Shown: positions 1 through 6,581 of the stretch, piece by piece
How the letters are laid out: each line of letters begins with the position of its first letter
Numbering within the stretch: the stretch's first letter is position 1
From: Holosporales bacterium
GTDB lineage: Bacteria; Pseudomonadota; Alphaproteobacteria; RUG11792
Assembly (NCBI GenBank): GCA_031286725.1
Contig: JAITTR010000018.1
Coordinates: forward strand, 1 to 10,382
Direction of reading: 5' to 3'
Length of the DNA stretch: 10,382 nucleotides
The notes under the pieces: generated by a model
What the model saw: the letters and a program-made list of their open reading frames with translations, nothing else
What the model was told of the DNA's origin: nothing
The model's database searches: none
Position numbers and translations under genes: made by a program

Positions 1-904
1 AGCGAACGCATTCGCGACAAAGTTGCGGCTTCCAAGAAAAAGAGCCTGTGGATGGAAGGTTATCCGCTCCTTGGCTACGATTGCAAAGATCGCAAGCTTG
101 TCGTAAATGAGGAAGAAGCCAAGGTTGTGCGATTCATCTACGAACAATTCCAGCTGCTGGAGTCCTGTACGATGGTCTCGGACGCTCTGAACCGCAGCGG
201 ATATCGCACTAAACTCCGAAAACATGTCAACGGCCAGAACTGCGGAGGCAAGCTCTACGCTTCGAAAGACGTTCGCCGAATTCTGCAAAATCCATATTAC
301 AAAGGTTGCGTCACGCACAAAGACAACGTCTACCAGGGCAAGCATCAAGCAATAATCGAAGAGTCGGTTTGGGATCATGTACAAACGCTGTTCAAGAAAT
401 ACGACGGCTAGGAACGCAAGGGCTACGCGACCGCCAGCTCCTCGTTTCTCAAGGGAATTCTCAAATGCACGAAGTGTGTCGTCGCCATGACTCCGACCTA
501 CGCCTACAACCACAGCTTGCACTACAGGATACTACGCCTGCTCCAATCACATCCAATGCAAGGCATGCGAATCCGCCTTAAAAACCATTCCCACCGAGGA
601 CGTGGAGCAAAAAGTCGTCGATGAAATTTTGCGAATCCTAAGAGGGCCGGAGATCATCACGAATATTAATAAGATCGCCAACGAACGCTCTGAAATCAAC
701 GGGTCCAGCGTCACGCTGGCGAAACAAAACCTCGTCCTGGCTTTGAAGAACCTTACCGAAGTCTAGACCTTCCTCTATCCAACGGAACAACAAAAGGTTG
801 TAAAGATGCTCGTCGAAGAGGCGTCAATCGAGGACGACGGCCTCAGGCTGAGGATGAACCTCGAGGGGTTCGAGCGGGTGATGAGGGAGGTGGCTGTGGT
901 GTGA
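1..904 (+). pseudogene. Large serine recombinase, C-terminal part, degraded
   Basis: This is the remnant of a large serine recombinase (Pin/resolvase family with Recombinase and zinc beta-ribbon domains), which would have catalysed site-specific insertion or excision of mobile DNA. The catalytic N-terminal domain lies outside the window. Frame 1 reads from base 1 through ERIRDKVAASKKKS, PLLGYD, LVVNEEEAKVVRFIYEQF and DVRRILQNPYYKG, the usual recombinase-domain signature, to a TAG at 409-411. The same frame resumes as SSFLKGILKCTKC and AMTPTY, the zinc-ribbon start with a CxxC. A one-base insertion near 526-529 then moves reading to frame 2: YYACSNHIQCKAC, the coiled-coil region, a second TAG at 764-766 (where the family usually has Trp), and a C-terminal tail to TGA at 902-904. 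Three lesions make it a pseudogene. It is GC-rich (63% at 841-900 by hand count) and so clearly foreign to the AT-rich neighbours. The family call is firm; the donor is unknown. Confidence 0.88.
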
Positions 905-1209
905 AAATCCCAACCACCCAAATTCTTCGACAGTCTCTACCGGAGAACCCATTTCCGTCTTTAGCAAGCCTGATCCTGATCTTGGCACACCACAAAGTTT
1001 TTTACGTAACTGGGCAACGATATGTCTGGCTTACTATGGCATGAAGTGAAGTACGCTGGAAAGGCAATTATAGCAAGATGTTTTTATATTTGTTGCTTTT
1101 TACTGAATATTAATTTTGATTTGCTAAACTATGTCTACGTTTTTCAGCAATAGAAGATTTGATGCAGATGGCAAAAAACAATAAGATTACCTTAAAAACA
1201 TGAGAGAAA
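905..1209. other. Non-coding junction between foreign and resident DNA
   Basis: No convincing gene lies here. Base composition falls from GC-rich to AT-rich at roughly 1000-1070, so this stretch probably holds the edge of the DNA that came with the recombinase. A GTG at 901-903 overlaps the recombinase stop as GTGA and opens a 47-codon frame ending at 1044, but it has no recognisable motif. An AT-rich stretch before the next gene has a TG-extended -10-like TGCTAAACT (1122-1130) without a clear -35. A purine-rich GAGAG (1202-1206) sits just before the ATG at 1210. Confidence 0.5.
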
Positions 1210-2193
1210 ATGAATAAAAATACAAAGAAAATTATGCCCAAAAATTGCTGACCTCAATAGTGATGGTTATAGTGGCTTGTGGACACGTAAAAAACGGTGA
1301 GGCGAGGCTGAATGATGCAATTGTCAATATTATTGCTGCCCCAATTGTTGGGCCTGCGGCATTAGGAAACGATTTTATAGGTTACAGTAAGCGAAAATTG
1401 GATTAATTATCTCGCTGGAGCTCTAGCTCTTCCGCCTGCAAATATAGCACTAGTATTGGGAGTATTGAGAAATTCTACTCCAGCTGTTGGAATAGCGGAT
1501 AGAGAAATAACTTTATTTAGAAATATGGTAAAGCTAAGACACTTATGGAAGTGGCTTGTTGCTGGCACCCCAGCAAATGCTAACTTAAATTATCTCGCTT
1601 GGAATAGAGCTGCAAGAGTAACTAGCGGACTACCAGCAAATGGAATTCACTCGTCATTTTTTGTTCCAGTAGGAACTAACGCTAATGCTTATTTTGTTTT
1701 GCTTTTAGAAAATATAGCTACAGTTGCAACAAATGCAGTAAACGTATCTGTAGCGTACAACGGAGCATTAGTGTCTGGCCCAGTAGCATTAGCTGGAGTA
1801 AACTTGAATACTCACACAGCACCAGGAGGAGGTAACTACATAGTACAAATATTTGTTAATATCGCTGGAGCTGCTCAAATTGGAGGTGCTGTAATTCAAG
1901 GTATTAAGTGCAACCTAACAGCTGGTAACATATTACCTGTAACTCTTGCTCCTGTTGGAGGGATTCCTGCAGGACCACTGCCAGCTAATGTGCTGAATGC
2001 TATAGAAGCAGGATCGAGTATTCGTGAAGCTCTCTATACTAATGCTCACGTAGGAGCAGTGCCAGTTGCAGAAGCATTCATGCAACTACATGAAGCAGCA
2101 GCCACTGCAACAATTCCTCAAAATATTAATGTTGTTGAAATAAGAATAACCCAACCAGCCGGAGGAGTATCAGTTTCTATGTGCCCAATATAA
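1210..2193 (+). pseudogene. Predicted lipoprotein of unknown function, Ala/Val/Asn-rich, two frameshifts
   Basis: I do not recognise the family. The longest intact piece runs from 1381 (or a TTG at 1456) to TAA at 2191-2193, about 245-270 codons, with alternating hydrophobic and small residues and many Gly-Pro-Asn turns. This suggests a beta-rich surface or periplasmic domain. Reading upstream through two frames gives a sensible N-terminus. ATG 1210 encodes MNKNTKKIMPK. Adding one A to the A5 run at 1240-1244 continues it as KLLTSIVMVIVACG, a lipoprotein signal with an IVAC lipobox, then NDAIVNIIAAPIVGPAALG in frame 3. A second shift around 1380-1395 joins this to SENWINYLAGALALPPAN in frame 1. 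The repaired protein would be about 327 residues. A 12-base direct repeat (1405-1416 and 1588-1599, 61 codons apart, same frame) encodes NYLA twice and hints at internal repeat structure. It may be decayed, phase-variable or affected by sequencing error. The lipoprotein prediction is moderately supported; function is unknown. Confidence 0.6.
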
Positions 2194-2344
2194 AATAGAG
2201 AAGAAAAAATGTTGATCTTAAAAATCATCTGAACTAGGCTGCTACATACCGCATTCATGGATACGTTCAAACTCTAGAAGTTTACAAATGTAATACAACC
2301 TAAGAACAAGCTTAGCTGCCAACTGTCTGTGGCTTTGAGCCCAA

Positions 2345-2524
2345 TCAGTAATAACTAGAACTATGAATATCGTCATACAGTGTTCCTTTATGAAGCTTAT
2401 GTGGCGGTTCAAAAATCAAACTATCATGGTGACGCTTCATTCCCTCAACCACAGATATACCAAAACCCCCAACACATGCAGCCATCATTATATAACGCGA
2501 ATTATAAACAGATTTTCTAAACAT
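2345..2524 (-). CDS. Small membrane-anchored hypothetical protein, 59 aa
   Basis: This is an unrecognised short gene. It starts at ATG 2524 (reverse strand) and ends at TGA 2345-2347. The N-terminus is basic (MFRKSVYNSRY), followed by one hydrophobic segment (IMMAACVGGFGISVV, about residues 12-26) and then a charged, His-rich tail (EGMKRHHD, EPPHKLHKG, DDIHSSSYY). That fits a single-pass membrane protein with a short soluble tail. A GGAGA Shine-Dalgarno lies about 9 bases before the ATG, one of the best in the window. A perfect TATAAT with an upstream TTAACA sits on the same strand at 2610-2640. The opposite strand has a longer open frame here, but it has no ribosome site and an unlikely composition, so the minus-strand reading is preferred. 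Function cannot be stated. Confidence 0.6.
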   Translation of the reverse strand: MFRKSVYNSRYIMMAACVGGFGISVVEGMKRHHDSLIFEPPHKLHKGTLYDDIHSSSYY

Positions 2525-2609
2525 TTCACGTTTCTCCAGAGACTAATTTACAGAAGCAATCTCTCCAATTATCAATTACAGTGTACCATACTTTTCATCC
2601 AATTTCCAC

Positions 2610-2640
2610 ATTATAACCCTTGTTTTTTAAATTGTGTTAA
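2610..2640 (-). promoter_or_regulatory. Candidate promoter for the 59-aa membrane protein gene
   Basis: On the minus strand a perfect TATAAT -10 (2610-2615) lies 19 bases from a TTAACA -35 (2635-2640, five of six consensus). The spacing is longer than the preferred 17. The predicted start would be about 80 bases upstream of the ATG at 2524. Confidence 0.4.
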
Positions 2641-2712
2641 TTATCTTAAATTGTCATCAAATTACTTGCGAAAATCGCAATTATTACAGAACAAGAATCA
2701 TCCGCTAAATTA

Positions 2713-2734
2713 TTGGCAAATTTTACCTTGCCAA
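2713..2734. repeat. Perfect 7-bp inverted repeat, TTGGCAA / TTGCCAA
   Basis: The arms are 2713-2719 and 2728-2734 with an 8-base loop. On the minus strand it spans the end of the 2723-3154 reading frame, whose TAA lies in the loop. No T-run follows, so it is not a typical intrinsic terminator. It could mark the edge of a repeat element. Confidence 0.35.
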
Positions 2735-3154
2735 CAAACCGAGTGGGTTTCGCGAACTCTCGACACAAAACGCCGCTTTCATCTCAAACCATAACCCGCG
2801 ATATCCAAAAACCATAAATTCCACCAATCTCCGCACATTCTCAAATTTCCAGGAGAACTCAAAGCCTTCGAATCCCACTCGCGACCGTTTCGCATTCTCT
2901 AAACTAAAATTCAGAAAAATCAAGCTTTGACAGACAAGGTCCTGGAGACGAGGAGTTGCAGAGATTGTACTTTCCAAATCTCCATAGCCAATCTCAGGAA
3001 GAACGGAGACGGATTTTGGGAGAAAATCAGACAAAATATGGCAAATTTGACTCGAAGAAACGAAGTGCTGGCAAGAACGCAGAACGCCTAAAGCCCTCGG
3101 ACGCATAGCGGCTCTAGCGGATACATTAACGCATGACAACAACAGATTCTCCAC
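2723..3154 (-). CDS. Doubtful hypothetical reading frame downstream of tRNA-Ser
   Basis: A 143-codon frame opens with GTG 3154 and ends at TAA 2723-2725. I recognise no family. It is rich in Ser, Leu, Phe and Arg, with stretches such as SRVGFEGFEFSWKFENV and LVEFMVFGYRGLWFEMK. It has no clear hydrophobic signal and no Shine-Dalgarno. The frame stays open upstream into the tRNA gene, so the start is not defined; an internal ATG at about residue 17 is an alternative. Its GC content is visibly higher than that of the housekeeping genes in this window, and codon choice (CTC, TCC, CGT, GTC) also differs. It may be a genome-specific repeat, decayed imported DNA or a spurious frame. The real-gene call is weak. 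Confidence 0.25.
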   Translation of the reverse strand: MENLLLSCVNVSARAAMRPRALGVLRSCQHFVSSSQICHILSDFLPKSVSVLPEIGYGDLESTISATPRLQDLVCQSLIFLNFSLENAKRSRVGFEGFEFSWKFENVRRLVEFMVFGYRGLWFEMKAAFCVESSRNPLGLLAR

Positions 3155-3171
3155 TATGAAAACGTATTGTC

Positions 3172-3265
3172 TGGCGGAGAGAGGGGGATTCGAACCCCCG
3201 ATACGACTTTACAATCGTATAACGGTTTAGCAAACCGCCGCCTTCAGCCTCTCGGCCATCTCTCC
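3172..3265 (-). tRNA. tRNA-Ser(GCU), CCA encoded
   Basis: On the minus strand the acceptor GGAGAGA (3265-3259) pairs fully with TCTCTCC (3182-3176), followed by discriminator G and an encoded CCA (3174-3172). The anticodon loop TTGCTAA, closed by GCGGT/ACCGT, gives anticodon GCU, which reads AGC and AGU. A long variable arm (stem ATACGA/TCGTAT) marks a class II serine tRNA. The T arm GGGGG-TTCGAAT-CCCCC is perfect. Length is 94 bases including CCA. It lies 56 bases downstream of the glycosylase gene on the same strand. Confidence 0.97.
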
Positions 3266-3273
3266 CGCTTATA

Positions 3274-3279
3274 ATTATA
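3274..3279 (-). promoter_or_regulatory. TATAAT -10 element for tRNA-Ser
   Basis: A perfect TATAAT on the minus strand ends 8 bases before the mature tRNA 5' end, so initiation near 3267 would give a very short leader. The best upstream hexamer is TTGCTC (3300-3305) at a long 20-base spacing, so the -35 is uncertain. Confidence 0.45.
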
Positions 3280-3321
3280 GTACAAATTTCCGCGCTCCAG
3301 AGCAATAAGTTTGATAAGCTT

Positions 3322-4098
3322 TTACAAAGACCTTTGATAATAAAACATATATTGCTGGACGATCCCGGCGTAGCTTTCAAAACGTTTTATATCAAAGTTT
3401 CCGTTATATTGTTTTTCAATAATATGCTTTATCCATATGTCTATGGGGAAAGCCTCGATTTTATGCAGTCCGAATAAGGCTATGCAATTGGCCACTTTTT
3501 CTCCTATTCCCCTAAAGCGCTTTAAATATTCTAAGGCCTCTTGATATTCCATTTTCTTGAGTTTTTCTAAATCAAACTTTCCTGCCGAAATTAAGTTTGA
3601 TATATCTTTTAGATATATCGCTCTATACCCTAAGCCGATATTCTTAAAATCAGCTTCTTCATATTTGGATAATATGTCCGCCGAAGGAAAATCGTTTTTA
3701 TAGGGAGCGCATAACTTTGTAATAGTATTTTTTATCCTAGGGACGTTATTTCTTTGAGAAATTATAAAGCTTACTATCACTTCCCAAAGATCTTGTTTTA
3801 ATATTCTAATTCCGGATCCGTATTTTACCGCGGCAATTAAATACGGATCGTTCGTTTTTATAATTTCGTTTTTTATTTTCTCATAATCCCTTTTTACGTC
3901 AAAATAATCTTCCCATATCGTTTTATATTCCTCTAAAGAACAATCGAAAATATAATTATCGCCCTTAATATATTTTATTATAAGCCGTTTGCCAAAGGCT
4001 ATGACTTCCCAACATTGGGAATCTAATTTATTTATACGAAAACATTGTCCTGAGTTCGCTATTTGCCCTATATCGAAATCGGCGATTTTTACTTCCAA
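3322..4098 (-). CDS. ogg: 8-oxoguanine DNA glycosylase/AP lyase, OGG1 family
   Basis: This base-excision repair enzyme removes 8-oxoguanine from DNA and nicks the abasic site. The 258-residue protein has an OGG_N-like beta domain (about residues 1-95, with GQCFR at 17-21) and a helix-hairpin-helix GPD domain. The hairpin RFRGIGEKVANCIALFG (residues 194-210) carries the expected Schiff-base lysine K201, and FPIDIW supplies the activating aspartate D220. FIISQRNNVPRIKNTI (111-126) matches the OGG1 SQNN-type helix. The C-terminal YAGIVQQYMFYY is close to the clostridial OGG ending. The length is near that of short bacterial OGG proteins, so it seems complete. The start is TTG 4098, with AAAAGAGA about 7 bases upstream; no ATG is available before an upstream in-frame TAG. 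It is divergent from surA and upstream of the tRNA. OGG1-type enzymes are better known from clostridia, other scattered bacteria and eukaryotes than from alphaproteobacteria, so transfer is possible. Confidence 0.88.
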   Translation of the reverse strand: MEVKIADFDIGQIANSGQCFRINKLDSQCWEVIAFGKRLIIKYIKGDNYIFDCSLEEYKTIWEDYFDVKRDYEKIKNEIIKTNDPYLIAAVKYGSGIRILKQDLWEVIVSFIISQRNNVPRIKNTITKLCAPYKNDFPSADILSKYEEADFKNIGLGYRAIYLKDISNLISAGKFDLEKLKKMEYQEALEYLKRFRGIGEKVANCIALFGLHKIEAFPIDIWIKHIIEKQYNGNFDIKRFESYAGIVQQYMFYYQRSL

Positions 4099-4187
4099 AG
4101 TATGTCTCTTTTCATCTATAATTATCTAGCGTACTATTAAAAACACGGAAATGAAATAAGCGAATAATTTAGCAATTCCTAAATTAC

Positions 4188-4216
4188 TGGATATAAATCT
4201 TTTGATATGTTAAAAT
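4188..4216 (+). promoter_or_regulatory. Candidate extended -10 promoter for surA-ymdB-hrcA
   Basis: TGT-TAAAAT (4208-4216) is an extended -10 with five of six TATAAT matches. TGGATA (4188-4193) lies 17 bases upstream as a partial -35 (four of six). Initiation near 4223 would leave a leader of about 25 bases with no Shine-Dalgarno before the surA ATG. Confidence 0.5.
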
Positions 4217-4246
4217 GCCTATATTGCTCTTAAGTACTTATTCATT

Positions 4247-5710
4247 ATGAAGCTTCTTAATATTTTCATTATTTTAATTACCGTTTTGCTATACTCAAAT
4301 TACGGATATTGCTCAACAGAGGATCTTGACGTATCAGCATTAGGAACAAGCGTTGACGAATCAAAGTTATATGCGTCCGCTCATAAAGAAGAAAACGACA
4401 AGAAAGCGTCGGAAGCTCTTTCCGCTTTAAGAGCCGTTTCTAAAGCTCGCGCCGTAAAAAAATCATACGCAAACGAATTTAAATCCATAGACTCCGCCGC
4501 AAAAACTTTTTTTGTCGTAGCAAGAGTAAATTCCGAAGTAATAACTAACATAGATATTATAAACGCTACAAAATTCATATTCTTTTCCTCCGGGAAAAAG
4601 TACGATAAAGAAAGCGCGAAAATAATGGCGAAAACTATCGTTAATTCCATGGCTGAATCAAAGTTACAAGAACAGTACGCCAAGCTTTATAGAAAAAAAG
4701 TAACGGAAACAGATTTGAATAAAAGAGTTGAAGAAATCGCTCAAAAAAACGGAATGTCCATAGAAGATTTGACTAAGAAATTCGAAGAATTAGGCATAAA
4801 CATGGAAATCTTCAAGAAGAACATAAAATCCAGAATGATCGTATCTTTTATTGCGGAACTTATTGGCGAGGACGTAAGAGTTTCAAATCAAGAAATAGCG
4901 GAAGAAAAAGCGAAGATAGCTACGGATATAAAATGCCCTCGGTGTCATTTGTTTGAAATATTTTTCAGAGTCGACAACCCGAAAGGAAAAAAGACTGTAA
5001 AAGAAAATGCGGAAGCCGCTTTAAAATTAATAAAAGACGGATTTAGTTTTCAAATCTTATCCGAAAATATGTCTCAAGGAAATTATACGGGAACCGTTGG
5101 AGATTTAGGATGGATTCGATCTGAAAGTCTTGAAACTCCCGTAAGAGATATTGTTCTAAATTTAAACCCTGGAGAATTTAGCGGCGTTATTGAAACCAAG
5201 ACTGGATATAAAATCGTATACGTATACGATAAGGCTGCTCCTAATAAAGTAGGTCGGTCTTTGGCCAAATATGGCGTATTAAAATCGTCAATTCAGTATA
5301 AAGGCGGTCTTTTGACGCAAAAAGACATACAATTAGTAAACGAAACAATAGAAGCTATCATGAAAGTGGCTTCTGCGGATGAATATAAAGCCGTTTGTAA
5401 AAAATATAAAATAGATGTCGAAAACGCCCAAATAGAACAGCCAAACGATTATGAAATGGAATTAATAGAGAAATCCAAATCAACTAAAAAGCCATCAGTA
5501 CTTCAATCTATGGAAGACGAAAACAAATTGACTGTCCTATTTGTTAAAAACGAAGAGATCTCGGACGCAGTTGTTCCTTCCGAGCAAGAAATTTCTGAAA
5601 TAGTCTCTTCGAAAAAGATAGCAAACGAATTTAATAAGAATTCAAAAAGACTAAAAACTACCGCTTTTGTGAAAGTTTATAAAGAACGGCTGGAAAAGGT
5701 CTTTCAATAA
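4247..5710 (+). CDS. surA: Periplasmic chaperone / peptidyl-prolyl isomerase SurA
   Basis: SurA escorts unfolded outer-membrane proteins across the periplasm to the BAM complex. The 487-residue protein starts with a signal peptide (KLLNIFIILITVLLYSNYGY, then a cut near residue 22-23). A Lys/Ala/Ser-rich helical stretch of about 60 residues follows. The SurA N-domain runs from about 87 (FFVVARVNSEVITNIDI) to about 215. One parvulin domain (about 232-328) carries the signature GTVGDLGWI (282-290), LNPGEFSG and TKTGYKIVYVYD. A C-terminal helical part (330-487) is less conserved; I see no second clear parvulin. It is longer than E. coli SurA (428), mostly through the N-terminal insert. A CPRC pair (C230, C233) at the parvulin entrance is unusual for this family. 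No Shine-Dalgarno precedes ATG 4247. The stop overlaps the next start as TAATG. Confidence 0.87.
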   Translation: MKLLNIFIILITVLLYSNYGYCSTEDLDVSALGTSVDESKLYASAHKEENDKKASEALSALRAVSKARAVKKSYANEFKSIDSAAKTFFVVARVNSEVITNIDIINATKFIFFSSGKKYDKESAKIMAKTIVNSMAESKLQEQYAKLYRKKVTETDLNKRVEEIAQKNGMSIEDLTKKFEELGINMEIFKKNIKSRMIVSFIAELIGEDVRVSNQEIAEEKAKIATDIKCPRCHLFEIFFRVDNPKGKKTVKENAEAALKLIKDGFSFQILSENMSQGNYTGTVGDLGWIRSESLETPVRDIVLNLNPGEFSGVIETKTGYKIVYVYDKAAPNKVGRSLAKYGVLKSSIQYKGGLLTQKDIQLVNETIEAIMKVASADEYKAVCKKYKIDVENAQIEQPNDYEMELIEKSKSTKKPSVLQSMEDENKLTVLFVKNEEISDAVVPSEQEISEIVSSKKIANEFNKNSKRLKTTAFVKVYKERLEKVFQ

Positions 5711-6525
5711 TGAGAATAGCATTTTTTGGAGACATTGTCGGAAGAAGCGGTAGAGACGCTGTTAAGAATTACATAAAGGAAAATAAAACTAAGTATAAAT
5801 TTGATCTCGCAATAGTAAACGGCGAGAATGCAACCCATGGGTTCGGTATAAATCAAAATATATGCGAAGAATTATTTTCAGCCGGTATTGACGTCATAAC
5901 AATGGGAAATCATACTTTTGACCAAAAGGATTCCTTTCCGCTTTTCGACAATGAAAAAAGATTGCTGAGGCCGTTAAATTATCCTCAAGGTACTCCAGGC
6001 CATGGATATATTGTCACTGAAACTGCTATGGGAGAAAAAGTCATGGTAATAAACCTAATCGGCAGGATTGCAATGGAGCAAAACGACGATCCTTTTTTTG
6101 TCGTTAATCAGCTTTTGGCAAATTATAAATTGGGAGTCAACGTAAACGTAATATTTATAGATTTTCACGCCGAAACAACCGCCGAAAAAACTGCCTTAGC
6201 AAGATATTTAGACGGAAGAATTTCCGGACTCGTTGGAACTCACACTCACGTTCCTACGGCCGATTTACAAATATTAAACAAAGGAACAGGATTTTTATCG
6301 GATTGCGGAATGTGTGGGGATTATGATTCAGTCATCGGTATGGAAGAAGACGCTCCGATAAAAAGATTTACGCAAAAGATTTACGCTAGAGCGAAAATGG
6401 TTCCGGCGACGAAAACGCCGACTGTGTGCGGAGTCGTTCTAAATATAGGAGAAAACGGCCTGTGTTGCGATATACAAACTATAAGAGTCGGCGGATTTCT
6501 AAGAGAACAGAAGGATTGCATATAA
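5710..6525 (+). CDS. ymdB: YmdB-type metallophosphoesterase (TIGR00282 family)
   Basis: This is a dinuclear-metal phosphoesterase of the YmdB/DR1281 family; characterised members hydrolyse 2',3'-cyclic nucleotides and related phosphodiesters. The cellular role in proteobacteria is not settled. The 271-residue length is typical. Metal and catalytic residues are all present: FGDIVG (D8), NGENATHG (E39, N40), TMGNHTFD (N67, H68), DFHAE (H153) and GTHTHVPTAD (H178, H180). The region 295-305 bases from the gene end encodes the family's FLSDCGMCGDYDSVIG segment. ATG 5710 shares its A with the surA stop (TAATG), and AAAAGG at 5694-5699 may serve as ribosome site, so it is translationally coupled to surA. 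Its own stop again forms TAATG with a 15-codon mini-ORF leading to hrcA. Confidence 0.9.
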   Translation: MRIAFFGDIVGRSGRDAVKNYIKENKTKYKFDLAIVNGENATHGFGINQNICEELFSAGIDVITMGNHTFDQKDSFPLFDNEKRLLRPLNYPQGTPGHGYIVTETAMGEKVMVINLIGRIAMEQNDDPFFVVNQLLANYKLGVNVNVIFIDFHAETTAEKTALARYLDGRISGLVGTHTHVPTADLQILNKGTGFLSDCGMCGDYDSVIGMEEDAPIKRFTQKIYARAKMVPATKTPTVCGVVLNIGENGLCCDIQTIRVGGFLREQKDCI

Positions 6526-6572
6526 TGAATTATAGATATACTCTAAGAATATATGATAAGATTAGTTTTTAG
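6525..6572 (+). other. 15-codon mini-ORF linking ymdB to hrcA
   Basis: ATG 6525 overlaps the ymdB TAA as TAATG and reads MNYRYTLRIYDKISF to TAG 6570-6572. The stop sits at the loop end of a hairpin that abuts the hrcA start ten bases on. A leader role through translational coupling is inference; no peptide family is recognised. Confidence 0.3.
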
Positions 6573-6578
6573 ACTAAT
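6561..6578 (+). promoter_or_regulatory. Hairpin ATTAGT-TTTTAG-ACTAAT before the hrcA start
   Basis: This perfect 6-bp inverted repeat with a 6-base loop ends 3 bases before ATG 6582, where a Shine-Dalgarno would be expected and none is seen. It could be an RNA hairpin limiting hrcA translation or a DNA operator. It is not a CIRCE element (TTAGCACTC-N9-GAGTGCTAA). Its right part, TTAGACTAATA, recurs after hrcA at 7654-7664. Confidence 0.35.
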
Positions 6579-6581
6579 ACG

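Noticed and set aside
306..581. 91-codon plus-strand frame inside the recombinase
   Set aside because: It is an out-of-frame shadow; the recombinase signature reads in frames 1 and 2.
409..766. TAG stops in the recombinase as evidence of amber recoding
   Set aside because: nuoD and hrcA end with TAG at the expected place and a frameshift also exists in the recombinase, so decay explains it better.
2363..2794. 143-codon plus-strand frame opposite the 59-aa gene
   Set aside because: It has no Shine-Dalgarno, an odd Asn/His/Ser-rich composition and no motif. It crosses the well-signalled minus-strand gene and the inverted repeat.
2869..2880. TTCGAATCCC shared with the tRNA-Ser T arm, as a possible attachment site or tRNA remnant
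   Set aside because: Only about 10 bases match, the orientation is opposite, and no paired T stem surrounds it. Serine recombinases also seldom use tRNA 3' ends.
3126..3380. 84-codon minus-strand frame
   Set aside because: It runs straight through the tRNA-Ser gene and the end of the glycosylase gene.
4381..4683. Antisense frame within surA, like others within hrcA (6773-7105), nuoD (9027-9215) and addA (9644-9889)
   Set aside because: Each lies fully opposite a gene with clear family motifs and has no start signal of its own.
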